64,000 nt of DNA, from assembly GCA_026416095.1 (NCBI GenBank), contig JAOAFV010000017.1, forward strand, positions 1 to 64,000, written 5' to 3'. The first letter of the stretch is position 1, and each line of letters opens with the position of its first letter. The DNA is from Bacteroidales bacterium. Its GTDB lineage: Bacteria; Bacteroidota; Bacteroidia; Bacteroidales; GWA2-32-17. Both the position numbers and the translations under genes were made by a program. Under the pieces are notes generated by a model. The model ran no database searches. It worked only from the letters and a program-made list of their open reading frames with translations, and was not told where the DNA came from. Below are positions 10,696-19,919 of this stretch, piece after piece.

Positions 10696-10703
10696 TATCT
10701 TTG
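10696..10703 (+). promoter_or_regulatory. Putative Bacteroidota -7 element (TATCTTTG) upstream of queA
   Basis: TAnnTTTG 17 bp upstream of ATG 10720. Confidence 0.45.
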
Positions 10704-10719
10704 TAACAAATTTAAAAAA

Positions 10720-11922
10720 ATGTATTCTATTCCCAAAATAAGAAAAGAAGAATTATATTATGACCTCCCAGATAATTTAATTGCTAAATTTCCAATGAAT
10801 CCAAGGAATCATTCAAAACTCCTTATTTACCAAAACAATAAAATAATAGACGATATTTTTAAAAACATACACAATTATATAAAACCACAAACACTAATAG
10901 TTTTCAACGACACCAAGGTTATTCCAGCAAGAATAAAAATTCCTAAAGAAACAGGAGCTATTATAGAAATTTTTTTACTTGAGCCTTGTAATCCTCCTTC
11001 TTATGAAAAAATATTTAATTCAAAAAAATGTTGTGAATGGTACTGTTTTATCGGAAATGCTAAAAAGTGGAAAACTTCTATCCTAAAATTAAAACTTAAT
11101 AATAATACAAACGAAGAAGTTACTTTTTTAAAAAAACAAAAAATAAACGACACATTTCAAATAGAAATAAGCTGGAATTCCGATTCATCATTTGAAAACT
11201 TGCTTTCACAAATAGGCGAGATTCCCTTACCACCATACATCAAAAGAGACCCCGAACCCTCAGATAATTACGACTATCAAACAATTTTTTCACGTAACAA
11301 AGGTAGCGTTGCTTCTCCAACTGCTTCTTTGCATTTCACCGACGAAGAATTTTCAAAATTTAATGAGAAAAATATTCATTACGATTTCATAACATTACAT
11401 ATTACAGCGGGGACTTTTAAACCCATTGAATCTGAATTTATAGAACAACACACAATGCATAAAGAAACAGTTATAATTTCATCGGAATTAATAAAAAAGT
11501 TAATTTTATTTTACCCCAATATTATTTCGTCGGGCACAACCACTCTACGGGCTTTAGAAAGTCTTTATCATTTTGCCAATAAAAAACTTTACAATGAAAA
11601 GTTATGTTTAGTTGAGCAATGGATCGAGTTCGATAACTCATATAAAAACGACTTTAAACAAGTTCTTTACGACTTACTTAATTTTATGGAAAAGAAAAAC
11701 ATAAAAACTATTTCATTTTCAACACAGCTTATGATAATCCCATCATATAAAATAAAATCGTCGATTGGTTTAATCACAAATTTTCATCAACCCTGTAGTA
11801 GTTTATTAGCTTTAATAGCTGCTTTCGTTGGCAATGAATGGAAAAAAATATACCAACATGCCATAAATAACAACTATAGATTCTTAAGCTATGGCGATGG
11901 TTCATTATTATTTAACCATTAA
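10720..11922 (+). CDS. queA: S-adenosylmethionine:tRNA ribosyltransferase-isomerase
   Basis: YDLPDNLIAKFP, LIVFNDTKVIPARI, GEIPLPPYIKR, HITAGTFKPI. Start moved from 10639 to 10720. Confidence 0.95.
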   Translation: MYSIPKIRKEELYYDLPDNLIAKFPMNPRNHSKLLIYQNNKIIDDIFKNIHNYIKPQTLIVFNDTKVIPARIKIPKETGAIIEIFLLEPCNPPSYEKIFNSKKCCEWYCFIGNAKKWKTSILKLKLNNNTNEEVTFLKKQKINDTFQIEISWNSDSSFENLLSQIGEIPLPPYIKRDPEPSDNYDYQTIFSRNKGSVASPTASLHFTDEEFSKFNEKNIHYDFITLHITAGTFKPIESEFIEQHTMHKETVIISSELIKKLILFYPNIISSGTTTLRALESLYHFANKKLYNEKLCLVEQWIEFDNSYKNDFKQVLYDLLNFMEKKNIKTISFSTQLMIIPSYKIKSSIGLITNFHQPCSSLLALIAAFVGNEWKKIYQHAINNNYRFLSYGDGSLLFNH

Positions 11923-11970
11923 ATCAATATTTTATTTTAATGAAGTTTTTAGTAATTTTGAAAAAAAAAT

Positions 11971-13440
11971 ATGAGAAAGTGTTTTTTGTTTGTAGTGTGT
12001 TTAGGATTAATACAAGTAAATATATATGCTCAACCCGGTGCTACGTGCAGTGAAGCTGTTATTATCGACGATATTCCTTATGTGGCTTCGGGTTTAACAA
12101 CTGTAGGAACAATTTATAATAGCTTGCCATGCAGTGGTTCGGGGTTTGCAAATTACATGTCTGGTAAAGATTTTCTTTTTAAAATTATTCCCGACCAAAC
12201 TGTAAGTTATACTATAAAGCTTAGTAACACATCATATAGTGTTGGATTATTTGTTACCAATGCATGCCCCGACGCTCCAAATGTCCAATGTATTGCCTAT
12301 AATACATCTCCTATGGGCAATCCGTCAGTAACAGCTACCTTAAGCGAAGGCCAAACATACTATATAATTGTGTCGAGTGTTTCATTTATAACTCCTCAAA
12401 CCAATTTTGATATAAGAATTGATACATGTTCTGTTTTACCTGTTTCTTCTTTTACTTATCAGCAAAATGGTTTAGAAGTTACTTTTATTAACACCTCACA
12501 AAACGCAGTTTCTTACCTTTGGTATTTTGGCGATGAACTATTTCCACCGCCATTTTCGCCCGGCGATACTTCTACGAATCCCGTTCATACTTATGCTCAA
12601 TACGGAACTTACCAGGTTACTTTAATTTCTTACAATTCTTGTGGTCAAACCGATACTCTGTATCAGCTAATAACACTCGAATGTCCGTATGAGCTACCAC
12701 AAGCTAATTTTACATACATCGCAAACGATTTAACAGTTAATTTTATAAACTTGTCGATAAATGCAACTTCTTATCAATGGTATTTTGGCGATGAATTGAT
12801 ACCAATTATTCCTTCCGATACAACCGAAAATCCTACACATACATATCAACAATATGGTGAATACAATGTAACCTTAATAGCATGTAATGAATGTGGGTGC
12901 GATACAATTACATTACCTGTTGCTACAGAATGCCCAACATCTTTACCTGTTGCTGCATTTACTTATCAGCAAATTGATCAGAATGGTACAGTAGCTTTTA
13001 ACGATCAATCGAGCAATGCAAATGAGTGGCTTTGGTTCTTCGGCGACTTCGACTATTACCCTTATATACCAGGCGATACTGTTCAAAATCCTATTCATAC
13101 ATATCTTATAAGTGGAAGTTATACAGTACACTTAATAGCATGTAACGAATGTGGCTGCGACACTACCGAACAAACAATATATGTTACTGTTTCCAATATA
13201 AAAGACATTTACTTCTCTTCTTCAATAATTGTAAGTACTACAGCCAATAATTATTTAATTCTACCAGAAAATGTAAAAATTCGCATTTTAGAGATTTTTG
13301 ATTCAAACGGAAAGCTTGTATTTAATGCTAAATCGCCAATTACAAACAAAATATCTCTTTACAATTTAAATAAAGGAGTGTATCATATAAGAATAACAAC
13401 AGACAATAAACTTCTTTATTATAAATTGATTATTAACTAA
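11971..13440 (+). CDS. Secreted protein with three PKD-like repeats and a type-A-like T9SS sorting domain
   Basis: Signal peptide MRKCFLFVVCLGLIQVNIYAQ; three repeats of FTY...F.N.S..A..Y.WYFGDE...NP.HTY..YG.Y.V.LI; C-terminus EIFDSNGKLVFNAKS...SLYNLNKGVYHIRITTDNKLLYYKLIIN. Confidence 0.85.
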   Translation: MRKCFLFVVCLGLIQVNIYAQPGATCSEAVIIDDIPYVASGLTTVGTIYNSLPCSGSGFANYMSGKDFLFKIIPDQTVSYTIKLSNTSYSVGLFVTNACPDAPNVQCIAYNTSPMGNPSVTATLSEGQTYYIIVSSVSFITPQTNFDIRIDTCSVLPVSSFTYQQNGLEVTFINTSQNAVSYLWYFGDELFPPPFSPGDTSTNPVHTYAQYGTYQVTLISYNSCGQTDTLYQLITLECPYELPQANFTYIANDLTVNFINLSINATSYQWYFGDELIPIIPSDTTENPTHTYQQYGEYNVTLIACNECGCDTITLPVATECPTSLPVAAFTYQQIDQNGTVAFNDQSSNANEWLWFFGDFDYYPYIPGDTVQNPIHTYLISGSYTVHLIACNECGCDTTEQTIYVTVSNIKDIYFSSSIIVSTTANNYLILPENVKIRILEIFDSNGKLVFNAKSPITNKISLYNLNKGVYHIRITTDNKLLYYKLIIN

Positions 13441-13449
13441 ACATCTTTA

Positions 13450-13983
13450 GTGAAATATTTATTAACTTTAATAATAACTTTTAGGTACGTTATTCAATAT
13501 GCTCAAAACAATGCCATTGGAATAGCTGCAGTGTTTAACCCTCAAACCGAAAGTTTTGGAGCAAATTTTAGGTTTTCATATAAAATAAATTCTTTATGTA
13601 TTGTGCCACAAGTTACTTATTACCCTTCTTTTAATAAAATTCACGAATATTATATTGGCATAAGCTTTCAACGCGATATGGTTTTCTACAAAACACTTAC
13701 TCTTTATGTTGTAATTCATGGGGGCTATAATGGATGGATAAATTATAAAAATTCAGCCGTAAAGAACGCAAAATATTCTAATTGGAATTTGGAAGGAGGC
13801 ACAGGTTTAAAAACAACTCATTGTATATTTCCTTTCATTGAATATAGGTACAACATTAAATGGAAGGAAACTAATTTTAATTTAGGATTTATGTACAAAT
13901 TTGGATGCAAAAGTGGAAAGACAAAAAGTGCAAAAAATTATAAATATGGGAAAAGTAAAACTTGTCCTGCTTACGATTTTTAA
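13450..13983 (+). CDS. Hypothetical protein, possibly outer-membrane-associated
   Basis: 177 aa with GTG start and signal-like N-terminus (YLLTLIITFRYVIQYAQ). Confidence 0.5.
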   Translation: MKYLLTLIITFRYVIQYAQNNAIGIAAVFNPQTESFGANFRFSYKINSLCIVPQVTYYPSFNKIHEYYIGISFQRDMVFYKTLTLYVVIHGGYNGWINYKNSAVKNAKYSNWNLEGGTGLKTTHCIFPFIEYRYNIKWKETNFNLGFMYKFGCKSGKTKSAKNYKYGKSKTCPAYDF

Positions 13984-14842
13984 AGTATTACTTTTAATAG
14001 CTATTATGTCATGCAGTAAAGAAAGAATAAAAGAAAAACAACAATTAAATACGTATGAACCCATTAATAATTACTTCGACACAAAAAAAGAACCAGAACA
14101 AATATTTGTAGTCGACACCAATGGTACAGGAGCAATTGTTGGCACTCATGGCACAAGAATCTACGCCGACAAATCTAAATTAATGTTTCCAAATGGAAAC
14201 GATGTTCATTACCCTTTCGAAGTAAGACTTATAGAACTTTATTCTCCTAAAGAAATGGTTTACTATCAAGTATCAAACCAAAAATACGATACCATTTTAA
14301 GCACTCACTGTGTTATTAAATTAACCGCCACAAAAAACAATCAACAATTACAACTAAAGCCTAACTGTACATGGTATATTGAAATACCAGCATCAAACCC
14401 TTCTAATAACATGAAATGCTTTTATTCTATTTCAACATCATTAAACAATTGGGTCGACATTAATAGTAATTATTTTATAACCACATCCACAGGTTATGCT
14501 GGAGAAATTAAGCAATTAGGATGGTTTTCATGTGCTAAAATTCCTGATAATTATAATACTTTTTCTTTGGTTAATACTTCTTTTACTTCAACTACCGACG
14601 ATCTTTCAAATGTTCCTATATTTATGTACTTTCCTAACTTTAAATCTTTAGTTACGGCAAATCTTGGGTTTCCAAAAACTCCTAAGAACCAAAACATAAA
14701 ATCATTTGCAATAGGTATAAACAACTTATCGGAATTATTTTATTTTTATAAAGAATTTCAAGCAACTCAAAACACCACCATAAATATACAAATGATCCAA
14801 ACAACCGACAATTATATAACCAATTTACTTAATAACTTATAG
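13946..14842 (+). CDS. Predicted lipoprotein
   Basis: ATG 13946 gives MGKVKLVLLTIFKVLLLIAIMSCSKE with a lipobox-like AIMSC; overlaps the previous ORF by 38 bp. Confidence 0.7.
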   Translation: MGKVKLVLLTIFKVLLLIAIMSCSKERIKEKQQLNTYEPINNYFDTKKEPEQIFVVDTNGTGAIVGTHGTRIYADKSKLMFPNGNDVHYPFEVRLIELYSPKEMVYYQVSNQKYDTILSTHCVIKLTATKNNQQLQLKPNCTWYIEIPASNPSNNMKCFYSISTSLNNWVDINSNYFITTSTGYAGEIKQLGWFSCAKIPDNYNTFSLVNTSFTSTTDDLSNVPIFMYFPNFKSLVTANLGFPKTPKNQNIKSFAIGINNLSELFYFYKEFQATQNTTINIQMIQTTDNYITNLLNNL

Positions 14843-15058
14843 AAAAGTTAATAAAACAACATAAAAACTTTTACCCCACTATCAGCTATTTTAATATAGA
14901 TAAAAAGTTTATGCCATAGATGCAATAAGTGATAAGTGTAATTATTTTATTTTCATAACAAGAATAATAAATTCTTTTTGACATTTGTAATTAATTTTAC
15001 TCATGTTTTATCATTTGTTTTTATTATCAAAGAATTTATACTTGCTAAAAATTTATAA

Positions 15059-15742
15059 ATGAATTTTTTACAAGAACTAAAAAAAGATATAAGATTTCAG
15101 GAAGGAATAAAAAACTGTATTAACTGTGGAATGTGTACTGCAATTTGTCCGGCAGCCGAGTATTACGAATATGACCCACGTCAAATAATGGAAATAGTAC
15201 AACGCCAGAAAGAAGAAGAGATAATAAATTTACTTAAAGATGATACTATTTGGTATTGTGGAGAATGTATATCTTGCAAAGCTCGATGTCCTAAGGAAAA
15301 TGTACCTGCTTATATTATACAATCATTAAAAACATTATCTGTCAAATCTGGTTTATTTAAATTCTCTAAAAAAGGCTTACAACAAATTGCCTTACTTAAA
15401 ATGGTAGGGTACACCATTATTAACACTGGTTACTGCGTACATTTTAGTCATATCGACACCAAACTTTTTCCAGAACAAGGGCCAGTATGGGATTGGATTA
15501 AAGAAAATTATAACCTATTATTCGAAAATTTTGGAATTCCATATAACAGCGAAAAACCAGGTCCATTAAGAAAAATTCCCGATAAATCGCTTATTGAACT
15601 AAGAAAAATTTTTGAAGTAACAGGCGGTTTAGAATATTTCAACCAAATTGAAAAAATTGCAAAAGAATATTCACAACAAAACAATATAGCTTATTCTACT
15701 TACGAAAAAGACGAATTGTTTAACAAGTTATACAATGAATAA
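15059..15742 (+). CDS. HdrC-like 4Fe-4S protein
   Basis: CINCGMCTAICP and CGECISCKARCP. Confidence 0.85.
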   Translation: MNFLQELKKDIRFQEGIKNCINCGMCTAICPAAEYYEYDPRQIMEIVQRQKEEEIINLLKDDTIWYCGECISCKARCPKENVPAYIIQSLKTLSVKSGLFKFSKKGLQQIALLKMVGYTIINTGYCVHFSHIDTKLFPEQGPVWDWIKENYNLLFENFGIPYNSEKPGPLRKIPDKSLIELRKIFEVTGGLEYFNQIEKIAKEYSQQNNIAYSTYEKDELFNKLYNE

Positions 15743-16778
15743 ATATACCAACTCAACAAAAAAAATACCAGACGATAATTATTTTTACGTTAGAAGTTGC
15801 ATAAGGCAAAATTTTTTTCCCTTAGCAGAAGAAGCTTTTGTTAAGATTATAAAAAATAATCTAAAAAAAAATATCTGCGACAACACCGATCATACAACCT
15901 GTACAGGAATTGGTTATCACACGGCAATAGTACCTTTCGAAACATCAATGACTGTTGTTGCGCGCCAGTTTTCGTTAATGAAAGAAGAAGGTTTAAAAAA
16001 TTTTGTTTGTTCGTGTGTTACTTCTTTTGGGTTGTACCTTGAAGTACTTGAAACATGGAAACATAATCCAGAAATATTAGAAAAAACTCGCCAAAACCTA
16101 TATAAGGCAACAGGCAGAGAATTCGATTTACCTGAAACTCTGGTACATGCAAGCGATATCATTCATCATTTTAGGCATGAAATATCAAAGCAGTTAAAAT
16201 ATAAACTAATAAATATAAAAACTAATGAACCTTTAAAGGTGGTGGAACATGTAGGCTGTCATTATTCAAAAATTTTCCCTCAATATGGAATAGGAGGAGC
16301 CGAATTCCCAAAAGTCTTATACGATTTAATTATTGCTTTTGGTGGTACACCTATCGATTATCCTGAACGTAGGCATTGTTGTGGGTTTGGGTTTCGACAA
16401 TATTTAATTAAAGCAAATAGAGGATACAGTTATTACCATTCCAAGAAGAAATTTGAATCGATGCAGCCTTTCAATGTAGATTTAATAATTACAAATTGTC
16501 CTGGTTGTAATTACTTTCTCGATAGGTGGCAGTATGTTGCAGCTATAACCGAAAAAAAATATTATGGAAATGAAAATTTGCCAATACCAGTACTAACCTT
16601 CGAAGAAATAACTGCTCTACTTCTTGGTTATGACCCATGGGAAATAGGATTACAAATGCATGTGGTACCTGTTGAACCTTTGCTTGATAAACTGGGAGTT
16701 AAATATAATAAAAAAGAAAAATATTTAGGACAAAAAAAACCAAATATTAACATAGAAAAGTTTATTACAAATGAATAA
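15735..16778 (+). CDS. HdrB-like subunit (CCG domain)
   Basis: VGCHYSKIFPQYG...RRHCCGFGFRQ...NCPGCNYFLDRWQ; 8-bp overlap with HdrC-like gene. Confidence 0.85.
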   Translation: MNKYTNSTKKIPDDNYFYVRSCIRQNFFPLAEEAFVKIIKNNLKKNICDNTDHTTCTGIGYHTAIVPFETSMTVVARQFSLMKEEGLKNFVCSCVTSFGLYLEVLETWKHNPEILEKTRQNLYKATGREFDLPETLVHASDIIHHFRHEISKQLKYKLINIKTNEPLKVVEHVGCHYSKIFPQYGIGGAEFPKVLYDLIIAFGGTPIDYPERRHCCGFGFRQYLIKANRGYSYYHSKKKFESMQPFNVDLIITNCPGCNYFLDRWQYVAAITEKKYYGNENLPIPVLTFEEITALLLGYDPWEIGLQMHVVPVEPLLDKLGVKYNKKEKYLGQKKPNINIEKFITNE

Positions 16779-17799
16779 AACTGTAACAATAATAGGAGGA
16801 GGAATTGCAGGTATTAATTGCGCTAATATATTAGCGTCGTTCGGAATAAATGTTATTTTAATTGAAAAAGAAAACGAAATTGGTGGTAAATTAAATAAGT
16901 GGCATAAATTATTCCCTAATTTCGAAGACGCTCAACAATTATTAGCTAACATTAAGAACAATATAGAAAACAACGAAAAAATAAAAATATTAACAAATAC
17001 CATTGTGAACGATATAAAAAAACAAAATAATAAATTTATTATTCAAACCAACACAAATAAGACAATTGAGTCGGATGCTTTAGTTTTATCTACTGGCTAC
17101 GACTTATTTGATGCAAGAATTAAAGAGGAATATGGATACGGAATTTATGAAAATATTATAACATCTGCTGAACTCGAAGAAATGTTTAAGAAAAAAGAAA
17201 TAAAACTAAAACATAATAACAAAGATCCTCGAAGAATTGGCTTTGTACATTGCGTAGGATCGCGCGATAAAAAAATTAACGTAATTTATTGCTCGCGTAT
17301 TTGTTGTGTAACTGCTGTTAAACAAGCTATCGAAGTACGAAAACTTTTGCCCTTTTCAGAAGCATACTGTTTTTATATGGACTTACGAATGTATGATTTG
17401 CCTTTCGAAGAATTATATAACGAATCACAAGAAAAATATAACATAACCTTTATAAGAGGAAGAGTATCAGAAGTATCAAAAGATCATGAAAATAAGATAA
17501 TTGTAAAAGTTGAAGATACCTTACTGGGTCGCCCTTTAAGAATGTCGCTCGATTTACTTGTATTAATGGTTGGATTTATTGCATCAAAAGATACTATAAA
17601 AATTGCAAAAGCACTTAATCTTACTCTAAATACCAATAATTTTATTTTACCTTTAAACGAACAAATAAATTCTAATGCAACAAACACAGAAGGAGTATTC
17701 GTTACTGGTACGGTAACATCGCCCAAAAGTATTGATCATACAATTACCGATAGTAAAGCATGTGCATTAAGCGTAATAAAGTATATTAAAAATTTATAA
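16771..17799 (+). CDS. HdrA-like FAD protein (short form)
   Basis: GGGIAGINCANILASFGINVILIEKENEIGGKL; HCVGSRDKKINVIYCSRICCVTAVKQAIE; 8-bp overlap with upstream gene. Confidence 0.85.
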   Translation: MNKTVTIIGGGIAGINCANILASFGINVILIEKENEIGGKLNKWHKLFPNFEDAQQLLANIKNNIENNEKIKILTNTIVNDIKKQNNKFIIQTNTNKTIESDALVLSTGYDLFDARIKEEYGYGIYENIITSAELEEMFKKKEIKLKHNNKDPRRIGFVHCVGSRDKKINVIYCSRICCVTAVKQAIEVRKLLPFSEAYCFYMDLRMYDLPFEELYNESQEKYNITFIRGRVSEVSKDHENKIIVKVEDTLLGRPLRMSLDLLVLMVGFIASKDTIKIAKALNLTLNTNNFILPLNEQINSNATNTEGVFVTGTVTSPKSIDHTITDSKACALSVIKYIKNL

Positions 17800-17801
17800 G
17801 A

Positions 17802-18137
17802 ATGAATATATTTGGTTTTTCGGTAAATAAAAGTCGTGAAATAAATTACGATAATAACGATAGGGCTCTTTATTATTACCTTATTAGAGTAGAACCCACA
17901 ACAACCTTGTGTATAGCATGTGGGGCTTGTTCAGCAACATGTCCAAGTGGTATAAATTCAGGGTTAAATTTTCATAAAATAATGCTTTATGTGAGACGAG
18001 GCGAAAATGTTCAAATAGCAAAAGAAATAAACAAATGTTTCTTATGTGGCAAATGTCAACTTACCTGCCCAAGAAACGTTAATACAAGAAATGTAATACT
18101 AAATATTCTCTCTTTTCTTAAAGTTTCTTCAATATGA
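17802..18137 (+). CDS. Second HdrC-like 4Fe-4S protein
   Basis: CIACGACSATCPSG and CFLCGKCQLTCPRN. Confidence 0.85.
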   Translation: MNIFGFSVNKSREINYDNNDRALYYYLIRVEPTTTLCIACGACSATCPSGINSGLNFHKIMLYVRRGENVQIAKEINKCFLCGKCQLTCPRNVNTRNVILNILSFLKVSSI

Positions 18138-19900
18138 AATTCAATTATTTTGTAATACCATTTACTATTGGCATTATATTTTGCATATTTACAATTATCA
18201 TAAAGTTTATCCAATGGTTCCAAAAATTAGATTCATTCGAGAAAAGGAAACTCTTTAAAACATTCAAATCACCAAAGAAACTTATATTTATTGCAACAGA
18301 AATATTTTTAGAATCACTACTACACCGCAGAATATTTAAAACTAACTTACTTTTAGGATACATGCATTCGAGTTTTGCTTTTGGTTGGTTTTTACTTATT
18401 ATTTTTGGTTTTTTAGAAACCACGTTACATTATAAAACCTTAATACACCCGATTTATGAACCAATTTTTTTTAAATTTTTTCATCACCAAGTATATAACA
18501 AAACAATAAACTTTTTAATGGACTTATTTCTATTATATATTCTAACAGGCATAGCACTGGCAATATTTAAAAGGCTTTATAAAAAAATTTTTGGTATAAA
18601 AACAAACACAAAATTAAATTTACTTAATAAAATTGCCCTTATAGCGTTATGGTTAATATTTCCGTTAAGACTAATTGCCGAAAGTACAACAGCGGCTATA
18701 TATAATAACGGTGACTTTTTAACTCAAAATTTTGCATCTATTATTAATGTTATAGTTAATCCTAAAAAAATAGAAATTTATACATGGTGGTCATATTCGT
18801 CTGTTCTATTTTTATTTTTTACACTTCTACCATTTACCCGCTACATGCACATACCAACTGAAATGTTTTTTATTACATTAAAAAAAGCAGGTATCGAATT
18901 CAACACAAAAAATAAAGGTATAAAAAATATAGAAATATATTCTTGTTCAAGTTGTGGCATATGTATTAGTAATTGCCAAATGTATAACTATTTAAATAAA
19001 TCTTCTATGGTTCCTTCATATTACTTATATAACCTTCGCAAAAACGAAACCACTAAAAAAAGTACTTATGAGTGCCTGATGTGTGGACGATGTGAAGAAT
19101 TTTGTCCTGTTAAAATTGATATTTTGGAAATTAAAAGTACACTTAGGCAAAAATATATTAATAATCTACTTCAGAATTATATTTTTATTAAATATCCAAT
19201 CATTAATTCCAATAATACAAAAATTGGATATTTTGCAGGTTGCATGACACACTTAACTCCATCTATAATAGAATCTCTAAATAAAATTTTCAAAAAATTA
19301 AATACAGAATGTGTTTTTATAGATAAAGACAGTACTATATGTTGTGGCAGACCTTTAAAACTAGCAGGTAAATTAAACGATGCCAAAAACATAATTTCCA
19401 AAAACACCGAATATTTTAATAGTTTAAACTTGAATTTAATAATAACTTCATGTCCTATTTGTTATAAAACTTTTAAAGAAGATTATAATGCTTTAAATAC
19501 AAAAGTAATTCATCATTCACAATGGCTTGCAGATTTAATAAATGCTGGGAAACTAAATTTAAAAAAAACAAACGAAACCGTAGTATATCACGACCCTTGC
19601 GAATTAGGACGTGGCACAGGTATTTACGAAGAACCTAGAAGAGTAATAACTGCTATATATGATTTAGCCGAAAGTAAATTTTCTAAAAACAACTCGTTAT
19701 GTTGTGGTGGAAGTTTAGGTAATTTTTACACTAATGAAATAGAAAAAATAAAAATTGCTCAAGATACCTTAACTATAATAAATACTTTAAAAGTTAATAA
19801 AGTAATTACTGCTTGTCCATTATGTAAAAAAACATTCCAAAAATCTTCCGAAAACTTTATTATAAAAGATATTAGCGAAATAATTGCAGAAAATTTGTAA
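18134..19900 (+). CDS. Membrane/HdrD-like fusion: N-terminal transmembrane (NarI/HdrE-like) region, two 4Fe-4S motifs, two CCG domains
   Basis: Hydrophobic N-terminal segments; CSSCGICISNCQ, CLMCGRCEEFCP; GYFAGCMTH...TICCGRPLKLAG...TSCPICYKTF; HDPCELGRG...SLCCGGSLGNF...TACPLCKKTF. Confidence 0.8.
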   Translation: MKFNYFVIPFTIGIIFCIFTIIIKFIQWFQKLDSFEKRKLFKTFKSPKKLIFIATEIFLESLLHRRIFKTNLLLGYMHSSFAFGWFLLIIFGFLETTLHYKTLIHPIYEPIFFKFFHHQVYNKTINFLMDLFLLYILTGIALAIFKRLYKKIFGIKTNTKLNLLNKIALIALWLIFPLRLIAESTTAAIYNNGDFLTQNFASIINVIVNPKKIEIYTWWSYSSVLFLFFTLLPFTRYMHIPTEMFFITLKKAGIEFNTKNKGIKNIEIYSCSSCGICISNCQMYNYLNKSSMVPSYYLYNLRKNETTKKSTYECLMCGRCEEFCPVKIDILEIKSTLRQKYINNLLQNYIFIKYPIINSNNTKIGYFAGCMTHLTPSIIESLNKIFKKLNTECVFIDKDSTICCGRPLKLAGKLNDAKNIISKNTEYFNSLNLNLIITSCPICYKTFKEDYNALNTKVIHHSQWLADLINAGKLNLKKTNETVVYHDPCELGRGTGIYEEPRRVITAIYDLAESKFSKNNSLCCGGSLGNFYTNEIEKIKIAQDTLTIINTLKVNKVITACPLCKKTFQKSSENFIIKDISEIIAENL

Positions 19901-19919
19901 CTTAAGTTTTATTTAAAAA

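Noticed and set aside
15059-19900. Methanogen-type heterodisulfide reductase
   Set aside because: Genome context is bacterial; no coenzyme M/B genes. Only the module family is claimed, not the substrate.
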